In this document: one piece after another, positions 12,401 to 24,860 of the stretch
Layout: each line of letters opens with the position of its first letter
Numbering within the stretch: position 1 is the stretch's first letter
Assembly (NCBI RefSeq): GCF_011386835.1
Contig: NC_088809.1
Coordinates: 19,869,567 to 19,933,566 of the forward strand
Direction: 5' to 3'
Length of the DNA stretch: 64,000 nt
Source of the DNA: Chrysemys picta bellii
Lineage: Eukaryota; Chordata; Testudines; Emydidae
Made by a program: the position numbers and the translations under genes
Notes under the pieces: generated by a model
Told to the model about the DNA's origin: nothing
The model's input: the letters and a program-made list of their open reading frames with translations, nothing else
Database searches by the model: none

Positions 12401-14429
12401 TGCCAGCCGACTGCTCACTCATTCATCGCATGTGGCTTTCGCCGCACGCAGGAAGCGAGGAACATGGGACGCGTTCCCATTTCCCTTTCACAGTGGAAGA
12501 ATGCGAGGCTGGGTCTCCCGTGGGAAGAGAGGAGCCTCTGGGCAAAAACAAGAGGCTTTGGCTTCTGACCGTGTGAGAATGTGCAGAGCACGCTAACAGT
12601 TTCCTAACCCGCACGGCCCCGCGGGAAGAATCCCAGAGAATGTGTCTAAAGCTCTCTTTGCGCTGGGGATGTGCTCAAATACATCTCTCTCCAGGCCTCC
12701 TCTCCCCACCCCAAAATAATGACTGCTACAGCTCCCCTCATTAGGCTCTGACTGGACCCGGTTCTCTTTGCACGAAATAAGTCCCTTGCAGCTACAGGTT
12801 AAGTGTCAGGGGAGAGAGAACTGTGCAAGGAGGTCTAAGCCATTAGAAGAAACTAGCATCAGACAATGATTGGATCCACGGAGACATTGTAACGTACACA
12901 GCAGCTGTACTAAACCAATTTTAAGGGAAAGCCATCAGGGGATTAGGTTGTTAGAAGCTGTTACACAACTTAAGACCAAAAGAAAATATGTTTCCATACA
13001 CAGTATGAAGATTGTGTCTCTTATTTAGACACACACTCATCTAGCGTTTAGCTACTGTGGTGATGGGCGCTCCATAAACACCAAACAAATTAAAGACAAC
13101 AGGTTTTGGTCTTTACAACCCACTGCAGCACCCTGATAGAGCAGGAGAACCTGAATGTGAAAATGAACAGAAACTGATGATAAAAGCCATACCACAAGTC
13201 TATTTTCATTGCCCCAAAAGGAGAGAGAACCAAAACAGTAAACCTAAGGAGTGAAAAGTACCATCAATATGTACAATGCTCTTTTATTTCTAATAGTCTA
13301 TGGTATGGTTTGTACCACAAGCGAGAAACCAGGCAGAGAGAGGGGGTGTTAACTCGGTTTAACCTACAGCTTTAAGATATACAACTACAGACTATGCTTC
13401 TCTCGCTCTTCCTCCCAACATCCAAAAATGCAGAGAACCTCCCTGCGACTCTGTCTCTGGTTTGAGTTTAAAGCCAACAGTTCAAAAGAGAGAACCGCCA
13501 ACGCAGCCTGATGGTCTGGAAGTCTCCAGATCGTAACCATCCACATCCCGTCAGAAAGCGCCCAAGGCAGCAGCCTCCCAGCAGAGCAGTCTTGTTTAGT
13601 CACCAATTTGCAAGCTGGCGCTAGGCATAAGCAGATTAAGCAACTGCTTAGGCCTGGATCAGCTCAAGGGGTCCCCCTATTATTGGCATGTATTGTGTGG
13701 GGGGGCCCCCAAAATATTCCTCCTTAGGACCCCCAATGGCACTAACTTGTATGTATTTTTCAGCACAAGATCCTAGGTCCAGATGTCGCTCTGAGTCAGA
13801 AAAAGACAGGAACTGCCTTTTACACCCTCCGCCCCGCTGGACAGAGAGCAAGCGATCTCTTGTACTTCTCTGCCCGAGTAGCATGCCTTAGGCAGAACCT
13901 CCTTTCCCCTTCTCTTCCTGCCCTCAGAGTTCAGCAGGGATCATTATACAATTACATGCAGCTCTTAAGAGAGACGCGGTCCTGGGAATAAGATCTACAG
14001 TTTGCTTGATCAGGAAGATTGACTCACCTCCCCCGAGTCAGGTCCTCTTGCGGGACCGAGTACACACATCCCATGGTTAGGGCGGAAAAAAGGCAAACGA
14101 AAAGAATCCCACAGCTTTTGTATCCGTCAGAGAAGGGAGAGATTTTAACTTAGCTGTTGAAAAATGTGCACGCAGGCCTTTCCATTCTGCACCGCTCGGA
14201 GCTTAAAGCCAAATCGGCAGTTTCCTTTTGTTACGGAGAACGGAGCCTGCACGCCAAGTCCCTGCACAGGCCATGGTCGGAGCAGTTCAGTTCGCTAGGG
14301 TTCTCGCCGGACGCTTTGGAAGTTACCAAGAAGATCCACACAACCCTGAGAAACTGCAACATCTGGCAACAGTGGCAGAAAGGAATTAGGAGTCGAGAAT
14401 GAAACCTCCCATGATTCTCTGCAGCACAC

Positions 14430-14448
14430 TCCCCCCCCCCCCCCCCGC
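14430..14448. repeat. Poly-C homopolymer run
   Basis: Run of about 18 cytosines after gcacactc. It is a simple repeat inside POR intron 2. The exact length is likely to vary between individuals or to be a sequencing estimate. Confidence 0.85.
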
Positions 14449-15254
14449 AACTTCCCTTCTTCTGTATGGAAGGGGGGGATAAAACTCCCTCCCATGTACC
14501 CTTGTTACCTCAGCAACAGTTTATATCATAGCCGCTTTTCTCATTTTTTTTAAAAAAGGAAACCATGTAGGTTGAATGAAGCGATTCCAGACACCAGAGA
14601 GGCAGTGCTGAATGTTACTATGGTAGTGCCATCCATTAGGAAGAAAGGCTGTATTGATCATAGCGAGTTTGTTCCCTTTGGGGTCATATTAAATTAAATT
14701 AGAGATGGTCTCGCTCTCTCGCTCTCTCTCACCCCCCACCCCCAATAAGTTAACTAATCAAGCTAAGAAACTGGAACCACTCCTAAAACCAGGAAGCCCT
14801 TTAAATACAGGGAATGAATCTTGCTAACATTTAAGGATACAGATAAGCCAGTTTCCGTCCCAAATAATGCTGCAGGACAGATGGAAAATAATTACATACC
14901 ATCTAACATGTCTCAACGTATTCTCTGTCTCACAAATACCACAGCAGAGAAATGCACTGGGGCCTGGTGAGAAATCTAAGATCACGAAAAATCCATATGC
15001 TGCCTTGCAAAGAACTAGGTCCCCAAAAATTCCACCCAAAGGCAAGCTGCATACTCACTGGTCCCTGAGCCCATGGAGATCAAAGGGACATTCCTCTCTA
15101 ATGACATCTGCAGAGCAGGCGCTCGAAGATTGCTACCCTAACGGTTTCAATTAAGTCTTTGAATGGTCAAAATGCAAGCACACTTCTCTAGGTTTCAATG
15201 CGCTAGCTGCCATGAACGGCCAACTATACTGTGCGTTTATACACAGTCTTTTGT

Positions 15255-15425
15255 ACAAAGGTCTCAAGCATTTTACAGACATTAAGCCTCACATCCCATC
15301 CTGTGAGGAAATTCCCTCCATTCTGCAGAGGGAAAGCCGAGGCGTAGAGGAGTCAAGTGACTTGCCCAAGTCAAAAGAGAAAGTCAGCGAGTGAGCGTTG
15401 GAGTCCTGATTTCTATTTCTGTGCC
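15255..15425 (-). repeat. MIR/CORE-like SINE remnant, antisense
   Basis: The stretch includes aaggtctcaagcattttaca, a ctgcagagggaaagccgagg block, gtcaagtgacttgcccaagt and a gagcgttggagtcctgattt block. The order matches an antisense MIR-type SINE. The match is diverged but continuous over the core. Confidence 0.7.
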
Positions 15426-16286
15426 CCAGCCGTGACAGAATGCGGCCATTCCTACCGCGGCACATCGCATGCATTGCTGGACGCTCTCCATCCAATTCAG
15501 ACTGTCCAGAACAGGATCTTTGGCTCAAGCACTGTTTCCCTAGTGATCATAATAATCTCAACAGCCGCATTTGGGGTCAGAAACACAGTAGTAGACTCCC
15601 ACCACACATGATACAAGGAACCATCACATCCTGTTCTGCGTGATCACAATCAAGAGAACACTTTCTGTCTAACAAAGTGCAATCTAAACATCCCAGCAGC
15701 AGCTCATACTAACTAAATCCTTCTGGGAAGTAACAGTGCACGGACACCTCCTGTCTCCCTCCCAACTCCTGGTTCCACTGCTCAGTTTGTTTTGCATGGA
15801 GATCTGGGCAGGCTGCAACCTCTAGCCCAATGCAATTATGGAAGAGTCTTGATTTGCAGCATTTTTTTCCAGCAGGGCATCTAGGAATTATCCCCTTTGA
15901 AATCTGGATAACTACTCAAATTCTTCACTTACTGACAGCTACATCTCAATTTGGGATTTAATCCACCTCTCAAGTAGTAGCATTTTCATATCCAATACGT
16001 CTTTTGGACTAATTTATCAATAGCTCCCTCCTTTCACGGGCAGAGGTGAGGTCTTTTTATCTGGCCTCGTCCATCCATCGTGGCAACCGATTAAATTCCA
16101 TCCCATGAGTTTAGGCTACACACTAAATTGCTCCATAATCAGCACAGACAGACGCTGCAACAACAGAGAGCCAGCAACCTAACTCAACGCTTACTGCCCT
16201 GACACACCCAGTGGATGCTGAGCAAATAGCTAATACCCATGAAGACGACAAGCAACTGATTTTTCTTCTCTTCAAATGGACACAGT

Positions 16287-16446
16287 CAGGAGCGCCGCCC
16301 TAGGCAGCAGAAGGTCCTGCCCCGAAATGCCGCCCCCCCGAGGCGGCGGAAGGTCCTGCCGCCGAAATACCACCACGGTCACCGCCCCCCAAATTGTAGC
16401 GCCCTAGGTGACTGCCTAGGTCGCCTAATGGATTGCGCCGGCCCTG
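16287..16446. mobile_element. hAT-like MITE, 160 bp
   Basis: The element begins caggagcgccgccctagg and ends gcgccggccctg; the ends are imperfect inverted repeats of the CAGG...CCTG type. The flanking 8-mers are gacacagt (left) and gacacaac (right), a likely decayed 8 bp target duplication as made by hAT transposases. The interior is GC-rich with two copies of a ggcggcagaaggtcctgcc-like unit. It is too short to encode a transposase. Confidence 0.65.
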
Positions 16447-18872
16447 GACACAACCCTGTTGCAAACATCTAGCAGCAGTGAAGGGTTATATTAGTCAGTG
16501 ACGTGAATCAAAGCATAGTGAAGAAATCTACCAAATGTAATGTGCCACATTGATTTTCATGACTTTAAAAAACAAAAGCACGGCACTGCTGTAGTTACAG
16601 ATTGAACTGAGAGAGGCAGGAAACAAACGGCAACTTTATACCGTGATAGGGACAAACATGCCCACAACAGTCTGAGGAGTGGTATTAAGACAATGCAACC
16701 TGGGAAGCCTTCTGCCAGCCATGACATCTGCCACCACCAGGGGGAGATGACGGAGCCTCTTTGAGCCAGAGGAGAGGAAGGAAAATCCCAGCACTGAATA
16801 AACCCAACACACTGTAACGATAGAGGTCTGGACTTAAGTCATTGGTAGCCTCAGCCAAGAGCCAACTGCCCCTGTGGGCCTGATTCTCAGAGGCGCTGAG
16901 CAATTGCAGCTTGCGCTGAAATCCAAGTGAGTTGAGGGTGCTGAGTATTTACTAGGATCGAAGTCCTGCCTGGTTAATATACCCAGCTGAGAATGGCTGA
17001 CTAGTCACTCCATTATCAGGGTCAGGGTAAGCCATCAAGAGGGCTACGCTAGCCAGAGCTAGTAGTAACGGATAGACTCATTCTGCAATGAACTGATTTT
17101 GCATATTTATCAAGTAGGAAACCCTTGATCATCAAGTAGAGGATGGGAGGGAAGTAAATCCCCAGATAAAATTTCCCTCCAGAGTCCAACTATCCTAAAA
17201 ATGTAGCTACAACCAGTCACAGGGCCCCAATCCAGCTGCAGCCGCTAGTTGTGCCTTTGGTGGCAGGCACACAGCTTCTGGGGCCACTGGCTTACGGCTT
17301 GGGAAACTAGTAAAACCATCCGGGCAACTTGCTAACATGACTTATGAAGCCTCAGCCAGTCACTGCAGCAGAGCCCACTCTGGATTGCATGGGAAGAAGC
17401 CACTTCAAGGCTCAGTTCCCAGCCCCCTTTACACCACACCCGTTACAGAACAACCTTGCGAGCTGCATTCATTCAGCTGCTGGAAACGGGCAATGTCCCA
17501 GTGGGCAGGAGATGTTCACACTTCAAGGGAAAACAGGAGGTACTGCTCTTCCACAGCTCCTAATGACCCCGCCGTGGAGCACCAGTGCAGTCACACAAGG
17601 ACGACAGCGTGGTGTGAACGGTGCAAAACCGCTAGAACTAGAATAAGTGAAAACCCCATGAACCGATTCCCACTGGCCCCAAATCTCTAGCTACATTCTG
17701 AGCTAAATGCCCGTACGCCTTGCTCAGGTTTAGCGGGGAAAAGAACGGAATGTGTGTGGCTGGATGCTTCCACCATACAAAGCAGCCCAGACAGACCTGG
17801 TGTTCAGTGCAGAATGGATGACGTGTTCTGCTGGGGGAGACAGAAGGGGTGCTAGGACATGAGCTCCTCTCAGCTCAGAGACGGTCCTGATGAGATCTGG
17901 AGCCTGATTCTCCCCAGCCTTGCAACTAGTGTAGTCACGGACACCTGTGCAAAGTGAGTGTGAAAAGCTGCCACCCAGACAGCAGTAAATGATGACACAA
18001 GGCACAGGACGGGGTGAGGGTGGGGGGGAAAAATCAGGCCCTACAAGATGGCCAGCGGCTCTCAGCCCCAGAAAAGAGTTGGCCAACATCACAAAAATAA
18101 AGAAAAGAGCCTCGCAATGCCAGCAGTCTCTGCTTATGGGCAGGACCGAAGCTCAGGACAGAGACTCGCTGCACTAACCACCTGCCCCAATAAGTGATTC
18201 ACTCCTTCACTTTCATAAACACCAAATCATCTTCTCCAAACAAAAATATAAAACTAGGGGCAACAAGTCTCTTGCAGATAAAAGGGAGGAGCGGGGGACT
18301 TTGGGATGCTCCTTCCAGCCAAGGGGCCATGGTCTTACAGTTAAAGCCTTAATACAGGGCCAAGCTATCTGAGAGTCCATCACTGCCCTATGTCTTACTG
18401 CAGTGCCTGAGATGAATCAGGTTAATACTGCCAGCCATCCCATGATATGCAACAGAGGATGGGAGACAGGGGTTTCTCCTATGACCCTGGCATGCCCTCT
18501 TCCTTCAGTGCACATCAAATGGGAAGTGCCGGAGACTCTGTGAAGTCCTTTAGGGATGTTGCTAATTGCCACTGATTTTACATGGAAGATGGTCACATAT
18601 TGGACAGGCAGGAGCAAACAGCCCAAAGCGAGCTAGATGAATCTCAGTGTTCCTCTATGGCATGTTTCTCTGCAAGGCGCAAGACCGTCTCCTTTGAAGC
18701 TGTGTGCGATTCGCATTCACGAGAGCTGTCCCTGGGAGTTTTAGCAGATGAGGAGACAGGAATCTAATTCAGCGTCCCAGTTTGAGTTCCCTGGCTACTC
18801 CAGCTCCCATCATGATAGATCACTTCTTATTAAACTCCCCAGAGATGAAGGCTGGAGCAGATAAATACACCA

Positions 18873-19002
18873 ATGGTGACCAGATAGCAACTGTGAAAAA
18901 TCAGGCCGGGGTGGGGCTGTGGGGGTGTAATAGGGGCCTATATAAGACAAAGCCCCAAATATCAGGCCTGTCCCTAAAAAAAGGGGACATCCGGTCACCC
19001 TA
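18873..19002. mobile_element. hAT-like MITE, TAGGGTGACC family
   Basis: The copy starts tggtgaccagat and ends ccggtcaccc-ta. It contains gtgaaaaatcaggc, gcctatataagacaaagccc and a ctgtccctaaaaa block. The same blocks occur in the copies at 40170-40304 and 47715-47838. The left terminus is decayed and I cannot see a convincing target duplication here. Confidence 0.7.
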
Positions 19003-19385
19003 AATTCACAATGAAGTCCATTGGTGGGGGGAGGCATGCTTGAATGGTCCAAGGAAACTCACAGGTTAGGACTGAAGTTAGGACAGATGACAATTAGTGA
19101 ATAACGACCATGCATAATACCAGCTGCTTCTCTCTCTCTTACTTAACACACACACTCACACCCCTCTTTGCCCCATACAGTGACTTCACTGCAAGATGCT
19201 TGAGAACAATGTGGGTTCCTCCCTTTAAACTTCTAGCCAGGGAGCGAACTTCCCTCTTTCCGGCGAGATCCATTTTCCTACGGTTTAGGTTACTAAGCCA
19301 TGCTGTTTCCTCTCTGTTAGCGTGTGACATTTCGCCTCAGGGATTTCACAATCCACCTCACTCCCGGCCTCTCTTCTGAGCAGAG

Positions 19386-19595
19386 ACTCAGGGCTTGTCT
19401 ACACTGCTGCAATGGAGTGCTGCACTGTAACTCCCCAGTGCAGCTGCTGCGGGCACAAACTGAAAGGTTTCTAATCCATGTTACCATCCTCCTCCTCATT
19501 CACGTAATCCTGTCTGACAACTAGGAACCTTTCAGTTCATGCCCACAGCATCCACACGGGGGAGTTACAGCCCAGCAAGTGCAGGGCACAGCCTC
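19386..19595. mobile_element. Fold-back element with gggcttgtctacac terminus
   Basis: The left end reads agggcttgtctacactgctg. The interior has gggcacaaactgaaaggttt facing ggaacctttcagttcatgcc about 70 bases later, so the middle can fold into a hairpin. Outer blocks (gtaactcccc on the left, gggggagttac on the right) pair as well. The layout is that of a short non-autonomous DNA element. The superfamily cannot be decided because I see no clear target duplication. Confidence 0.5.
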
Positions 19596-21902
19596 AGTTA
19601 TGCCGAACACCGGGGCGAGATTAAAGCAGTGGCCGAACAGAGACTACCATGAAAGCTCGTGCACTCATTTTCAACCTTGGATCCACTGCCGACATCCCGA
19701 GACAGGGTCCGGAGAGGCATTCCGCACCCAGGCTGAAGCACCCTGTGCTGCATGCCCCAAGCGGTAAGGCTCGGAAGGTGGATGCAGGGCAGCCTCCATC
19801 TCGGTCTTTCTTCGTTTGAGGTTGAAAGTCCCTGCAAATATGGCAGCGGTCCCTAATGTGACCCTTGCTGAGACGCTTTAGGCAGGTGGAATGAGGGTAA
19901 CTTACCGGCACAGATCTTTTGCAGCCGGCACAAGGCTTAAACACTGGAGACCGCGGCATACCCTAGTATTGGGGGTCTGCGCCCGGTACAAAAGGGGAAC
20001 CGATGCACCAATAAAACAATCCAAACAACAAATGAGACGTACATTAATCTAAACCACTAACAAGTGCCAACTATTTCTAGTAAAGCTGAGAGATTCCCCA
20101 GAAGGGGATAAACTTGCAGAAGCAAGCCAACGCACGCCGATTACCGATCGCAGGCAGCAAGAAAGAACGGAGGCGGTCAGGGCAGCTCCGCCCTTTCTAC
20201 CATCATGCCACAGTACGAGGCAACAGAGGCCGCATGTGCGGCCCCAACCGGTAACGTTAAGAGGAAAATCCCTGATCCTGGGGCACTGGGCACGCACAGA
20301 CCTGAAGGGGACTGGACATGTGCACTCAAAGAACTCTGAATTTCTTAGCTTTTGTGGGTTTGACCCCTTGATTTTAAGGTGGCACTAATGAAGCTGGGCT
20401 TTGTTTATAAAGGAGAAAATAAAAGGACAATGACTAAAAATGCTGGTGGGGAGAATTAAGGAACTGGCTGGGGGGTACACACACTCCTGAGACAAGGGAG
20501 TTCAAACACCCAGCCCCAACTAACACTGGGGAATACTGTGCCCAGGGCTAGTTCTCTCAATATGTTCCCTGATCTAGAAGAATTAGAACGTGGTAGGGCA
20601 GATATATGAGGCCCAAGAAAGTCAGGCCCAAAGACAAGTCCCGGTTAAACCCCTGAATGCTTGGAGTGCTTTTCTGATTCAGTAATTAATAAAGGCGCTT
20701 CCCCAGATGTGATGCTCGTGTTGCCAGAGCCGGAAGCGACTGCTAAGCAGTGCAAGGTACAGCCTGATACTTTCAGACATGCTGCTCCTGTCTTGCTGGA
20801 GGCTGGCACCAGTAAGGGCAGTAAAAGCCAGGACGTGGGCCATTGTGATTCATCGGCCACCACTGCCACCTTGCTCTTATGAGGTGTTTCAGAGACGGGC
20901 AAGTGCAGCACAAGGAGAGGGTGAAACGGCCCACAAATAAATAAAGGAGACAGTCATTAACTCTCCTCCTCCCTCTAATACCTGTCAAGAGCGAAGAGAT
21001 GTGGGGCAGCCCTCTAAGCATGCACAACTCTGCTGACTTCAGTGGCATCGCAAGCACTTGCAAGAGGCATGAATTTGGCTCTTTGGGTTTCAAAAGCATT
21101 CAGTTAATCCGGCTCTATATTCAGGTCACAGGCCGGTGGGTCATCTGATTAGTTCTGTTAATGATTCCTCTACGCTGGAAACTATGAAGAAAAGTCTCCC
21201 GACGTTACCCCACCATGCCAATCCTTTTGTGAGGTGCTCTTTGCCCCAAACAAAGACCTGTCTAAGTGATCATTGCTTCTCCAACCTTCCCCCCCAACTG
21301 TCGGAGAGCCTCCATCCACCCATACGGCCCCACATCACAGTTCTTCTGAAGGAGGATCCCTTTGGAGATATTAACCCCACACCTTAGTGGATGAAGTCAA
21401 TACTGGGCAATACCATTGCTGCTGCATGGGAAGGAGTCTACTGAATCTACACTGCCACCCAGGAAATTCATTTGATCCCTGGCGGCTCACCTTCCAGGCT
21501 GGCAGAAATCAAAGCAGTGGATGACAGTGAAGAGAATAACCAAACAGGGCAGCCTTTTCTCGCCTCACTCTGGAAGTGTGTTTAAAGCAGAGGCCAGGTA
21601 CAACAGCTGGCACCAAGGCGGACTTTATTCCTGTTCTACATGGCACAGTTCTGAGTGGCAAACCTCCCCATCCCACCCTACAACTCAGTGGGACAAGGTA
21701 AAGACAAGCACTGATGGTACCACTTAACTACTCTCTGGTAGCTGGGGATGCAGCTCCTCCCCTTCTGGCATCCCAGAGGTGTGAGGCCAGCCTGGCTTTT
21801 CCACCCTGGCTGGGAAGAATAGGATTTACATGCTAATCTCACTTAACAGAGATTTTACAGAGGAGTGGGAGGAGGGGAAACTGGAGAAACTTTATGACTG
21901 TA

Positions 21903-22678
21903 TGTGATGGGGCATACAAACCCCACACTGGAGAAGAAAGGGTTAAGGAGCTTCTCTGGGCCCAGGCAGCCCCCCCAAACACACACCTGCAAAGCTGGTA
22001 AAAAGGGAAGCTGAGTAACTCAGTGGCAGAGACACAACAGAGGTGAGCTGACCTGTGCTCTGAACTCCTGGGAAGGAGCACCACAGGAGCTCCTGCTGAC
22101 TGAAGCCAGGTGATACTGACCTGACCCAGCCTGCAAAGCAGGGACTGGTGACTTGCTGAAGGTCAGAAACTTTATCTGTGTGTTCAGCGAGTTACTTTAC
22201 CCTATGGGAAGAGAGAGAGCACTGGCAGGAAGTGATCCAGGGAGGCAGCTGCAGAGCACCCCAATGTGCAGGGCTTAGCTGCCAATCACTGGGGCCCCAG
22301 GTTGGCACCCAGTGGGGAGGGTGGGCCCAGGCTCCCCTACCAGCGCCTAAAAAGGAGACAATGACAGAAGTCTATCCCGCACCAAGAAACCAAGTTGGGA
22401 AGACCCTGCAGGTAAGAGGGTCCACACCCAAGACCCTGATGCAAGGGAGGAAGCCCTGAAGCCCTCGCTGACTTCTGAAGACTTCGTCATTGGACTCTGT
22501 GTAACCCGAAAAAAGTTAGACTTGAACATGTGACCCGGCCGGAGTGCTGAGACACTGAAAGGACAGATCACCACAGGGCAACTATATAATGAGAAAGGGG
22601 ATCACCCAGGAAGAAGACAACCTGCCACACCCCTGCCTGACCACTAGGCGTGACTGGCAGTGAGCATTCCCCTTCACA
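21903..22678. mobile_element. 776 bp repeat with TGTGA...TCACA ends
   Basis: The left end TGTGATGGGG and right end CCCCTTCACA are inverted copies with one mismatch. A similar element lies at 62929-63688; both share a start of the form tgtga-gg-ata-cccacactgg and an internal block, (c/t)attggactctgt, then (g)tgac-ggccggag. It could be a solo LTR (TG...CA ends) or a DNA element. Flanking target duplications are not visible, and it has no coding potential. Confidence 0.45.
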
Positions 22679-22736
22679 ACATACCGATGCGATTTAGAAG
22701 CACATTCATCCCGAGTTCGTCAGGACAGTCACTTAC

Positions 22737-22929
22737 GTTGGCTGGATTTTGGTGAATTCAGGGATTTCTTCCTTTTTCTTGCGGAAGAGGAACCAGTAGG
22801 AAAGGAGGCCAACGATGAGAGAGAAGAGGAACACATCAGTCATGCTAAAGAGAGTGCCCTCCGGGACAGCGCTCTCAGGAGGGGGGAGAGTGGAGTCCAT
22901 GGCAGAATCCCCCATGGCAACCGGCAACA
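22737..22929 (-). CDS. POR: POR exon 2: start codon and ER membrane anchor
   Basis: This exon holds the last 14 bases of 5' UTR and codons 1-59. The start ATG (22915-22913) sits in a strong context, gccATGg, with no earlier ATG in the exon. Translation begins MGDSAMDSTLPPPESAVPEG; mammals begin MGDSHVDT, so the start is well supported. Residues about 27-44 (DVFLFSLIVGLLSYWFLF) form the single membrane anchor, followed by the basic stop-transfer stretch RKKKEE. The N-terminal lumenal tail (residues 5-22) is the least conserved part. The acceptor is a long pyrimidine tract ending ctag, the donor is gtaagt, and the exon ends in phase 2. Coding part: 22737-22915. Confidence 0.97.
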
Positions 22930-23039
22930 CTAGAAAGGGGAAAGAGAAAAAAAATAAATTACGTATAATGAACGTGCAAACAGTGCCAGAACATCACTGG
23001 AATGAGATGGGAGAGACCTAGGAGAAGACCAACCAGTAC

Positions 23040-23690
23040 ATGCTGAGTCCAGTATAGCTTTCAATGTCCCAAGAGCTAGCCCGTCCTTTAGGAGATCATT
23101 CCACAGCCTAAAGCATCTCACTGCGAAAAAGCGGCTTTTTGCTATATTCAGCCAAACTTCATGCTTTCCAGTTGTTTCAACCCCAGCCAGCTTGCACTCC
23201 ATCCTTGGCGCGAGCACATTTCAAACAGCTGTAGCCTTGTGCCTCTCCCAGAGGTTCTGATCCGGTTCCCATCGACGTCAGTGGCAAAGCTTATGATGGG
23301 AGCCAGACCAAACTCACAGCTGGCCCTTGCCTCAGTAATACATATTCTGGAGGAGTCAATTCCTCCAGCCACCCTGATCATTTTTGTTGCTCTTCTCTCT
23401 TGTATCTTTCTGGGGCAGACTTTATTGCCATCTGACTCAACCACACCAGAGCCACAGAGAGAGCCTGTTACCTTCCTCCATAGTGGTGCGAGGCCTCGTT
23501 GGATGCTCCCCAAGCTGTGTTCATTTTTGTTTTGCTTCAATTTCATGTCTAATTTGCCCTCCACTAGCACCTCTAAGGTCCCTGTTGGCACTACAGCATT
23601 CGCGTTCCCTTTCCTCAAGATGAATCCCAGTTTGTTCATTTTTGTCCACTTTTCTATTCTCTCTCGTAAATCCTAGGTCCATTTATAGTA
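23040..23690 (-). repeat. Probable LINE remnant (CR1/L3-like), antisense
   Basis: On the plus strand the stretch reads aggagatcattccacagcct, cactgcgaaaaagcggcttt, then atcatttttgttgctcttct. These are the block order and spacing of the 3' half of CR1-clade LINEs in reverse. The similarity is only partial and the element is old. Two overlapping open frames of 163 and 171 codons on opposite strands fall inside it and do not look like genes. Confidence 0.45.
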
Positions 23691-23755
23691 TTGCCTTTGC
23701 ACTCACTTAGTATCTGTCAGTTTTATTAATACCTGCTTTTTTCTTTCTTCTAAAT

Positions 23756-24066
23756 CAGGGGTAGGCAACCTATTGCACGCGTGCCAAAGGCGGCACGCGA
23801 GCTGATTTTCAGTGGCACTCACACTGCCCGGATCCTGGCCACTGATCTGGGGGGCTCTGCATTTTAATTTAATTTTAAATGAAGCTAATTAAACATTTTA
23901 AAAACCTTATTTACTTTACATACAACAATAGTTTAGTTATGTATTATAGACTTATAGAAAGAGACCTTCTAAAAACGTTAAAATGTATGACTGGCACGCG
24001 AAACCTTAAATTAGAGTGAATAAATGAAGACTCGGCACCTCACTTCTGAAAGGTCGCCGACTCCTG
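23756..24066. mobile_element. hAT-like MITE, 311 bp family, copy 1
   Basis: The element starts CAGGGGTAGGCAACC and ends GGTCGCCGACTCCTG, inverted repeats of about 15 bp. The flanks are ttctaaat and ttctagat, an 8 bp target duplication with one difference, which fits hAT. A second copy of nearly the same length and sequence is at 41303-41613. The interior carries ggcacgcgagctgattttca and gactggcacgcgaaacctta in both. It does not encode a transposase. Confidence 0.88.
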
Positions 24067-24244
24067 TTCTAGATCATTAAAGTGGTTAGATGAAGACAGA
24101 TTTCTGAAATGACAAAGAGCAATGTAATGGATTGGATGGGACTGTTCAAGGAACACCTCTATGTTGATTTGCATGCAATTAATCGTGTATTACCGATCTC
24201 TTGTCAATGATTCTTATTTCCCCCACCCACTCCTGAAAGGCATC

Positions 24245-24263
24245 AAAAAAAAAAAAAAAAAAA
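24245..24263 (+). repeat. Poly-A run
   Basis: Nineteen adenines after catc. It follows the 311 bp element by about 180 bases and is not obviously the tail of a recognisable retroposon. Confidence 0.85.
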
Positions 24264-24349
24264 GAGCTGATCATTGTGAGCCCAGTCGGACTAGCAGTTC
24301 CCCTGATCCATCTGGCTAAGGTACTTATCTGGCCCTCATTACCACATTA

Positions 24350-24560
24350 GTTCAGTGCTTCACAATCTTTAATGTATTTATCCTCCCAACACCTCTGAGG
24401 TAGGGCAGCGCTATTATCCCCCTTGTACAGGTGAGGAACTGAGGCTCAGGGAGGTTAAGTGACTTGCCCAAGGTCACCCACGGTGCGTGTGGCAGAGCAG
24501 GGACTTGAACCCAGGTCTTACAAGTCCCAGGCTGCTGCCTGAACTACTGCCATCCTGCCC
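24350..24560 (-). repeat. MIR/CORE-like SINE, antisense, well preserved
   Basis: One of the clearest copies: tagggcagcgctattatccc, gaggaactgaggctcaggga, ttaagtgacttgcccaaggt, a gcagagcagggacttgaacc block and a final accatcctgcc-like end. The order is that of an antisense MIR. Confidence 0.85.
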
Positions 24561-24860
24561 TTCGAGAATAAAGAGCTACTGCTTTTCCTCCTCCATTGCT
24601 TCCCCAAGCTGCCAACTCCTCTTATTCCAGCTCCACATACTAAGATTAGTTTCTTAGTGGGCAAGCAGATGATTAACTTGAACCATGATCCATGGGAGCA
24701 GAGTGGCTCCTTCCCTTATGATCGGCACTCTGCCAATCCAGAAGACTACAGACATTTGAACGTGTTGTGTACAGAGTAGTGACAAAGTTGACAGAGAGGA
24801 AGAGTAGGCAACAGAGGTCTTTGCAATGGTGGCGTCACATTAGGAAACTGGCAGAGTGGT

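Larger units (their letters stand above)
9491..22736 (-). other. POR: POR intron 2
   Basis: Intron of about 13.2 kb with no coding exon that I can support. It holds an antisense MIR-like SINE (15255-15425), hAT-type short elements at 16287-16446 and 18873-19002, a fold-back element (19386-19595) and a 776 bp repeat with inverted ends (21903-22678). It also holds a run of 18 Cs (about 14430) and a CT-rich tract near 14710. Two stretches, 10928-11036 (tgtgtccacactacaag) and 12022-12265 (ggccttgtctacacaggg), resemble ends of the turtle short elements with a gtctacac terminus, but I cannot set their borders. The rest shows nothing. Confidence 0.7.

Noticed and set aside
23148..23676. Overlapping open frames of 163 and 171 codons on opposite strands
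   Set aside because: No recognisable protein, no splice context, and the DNA resembles an antisense LINE remnant.
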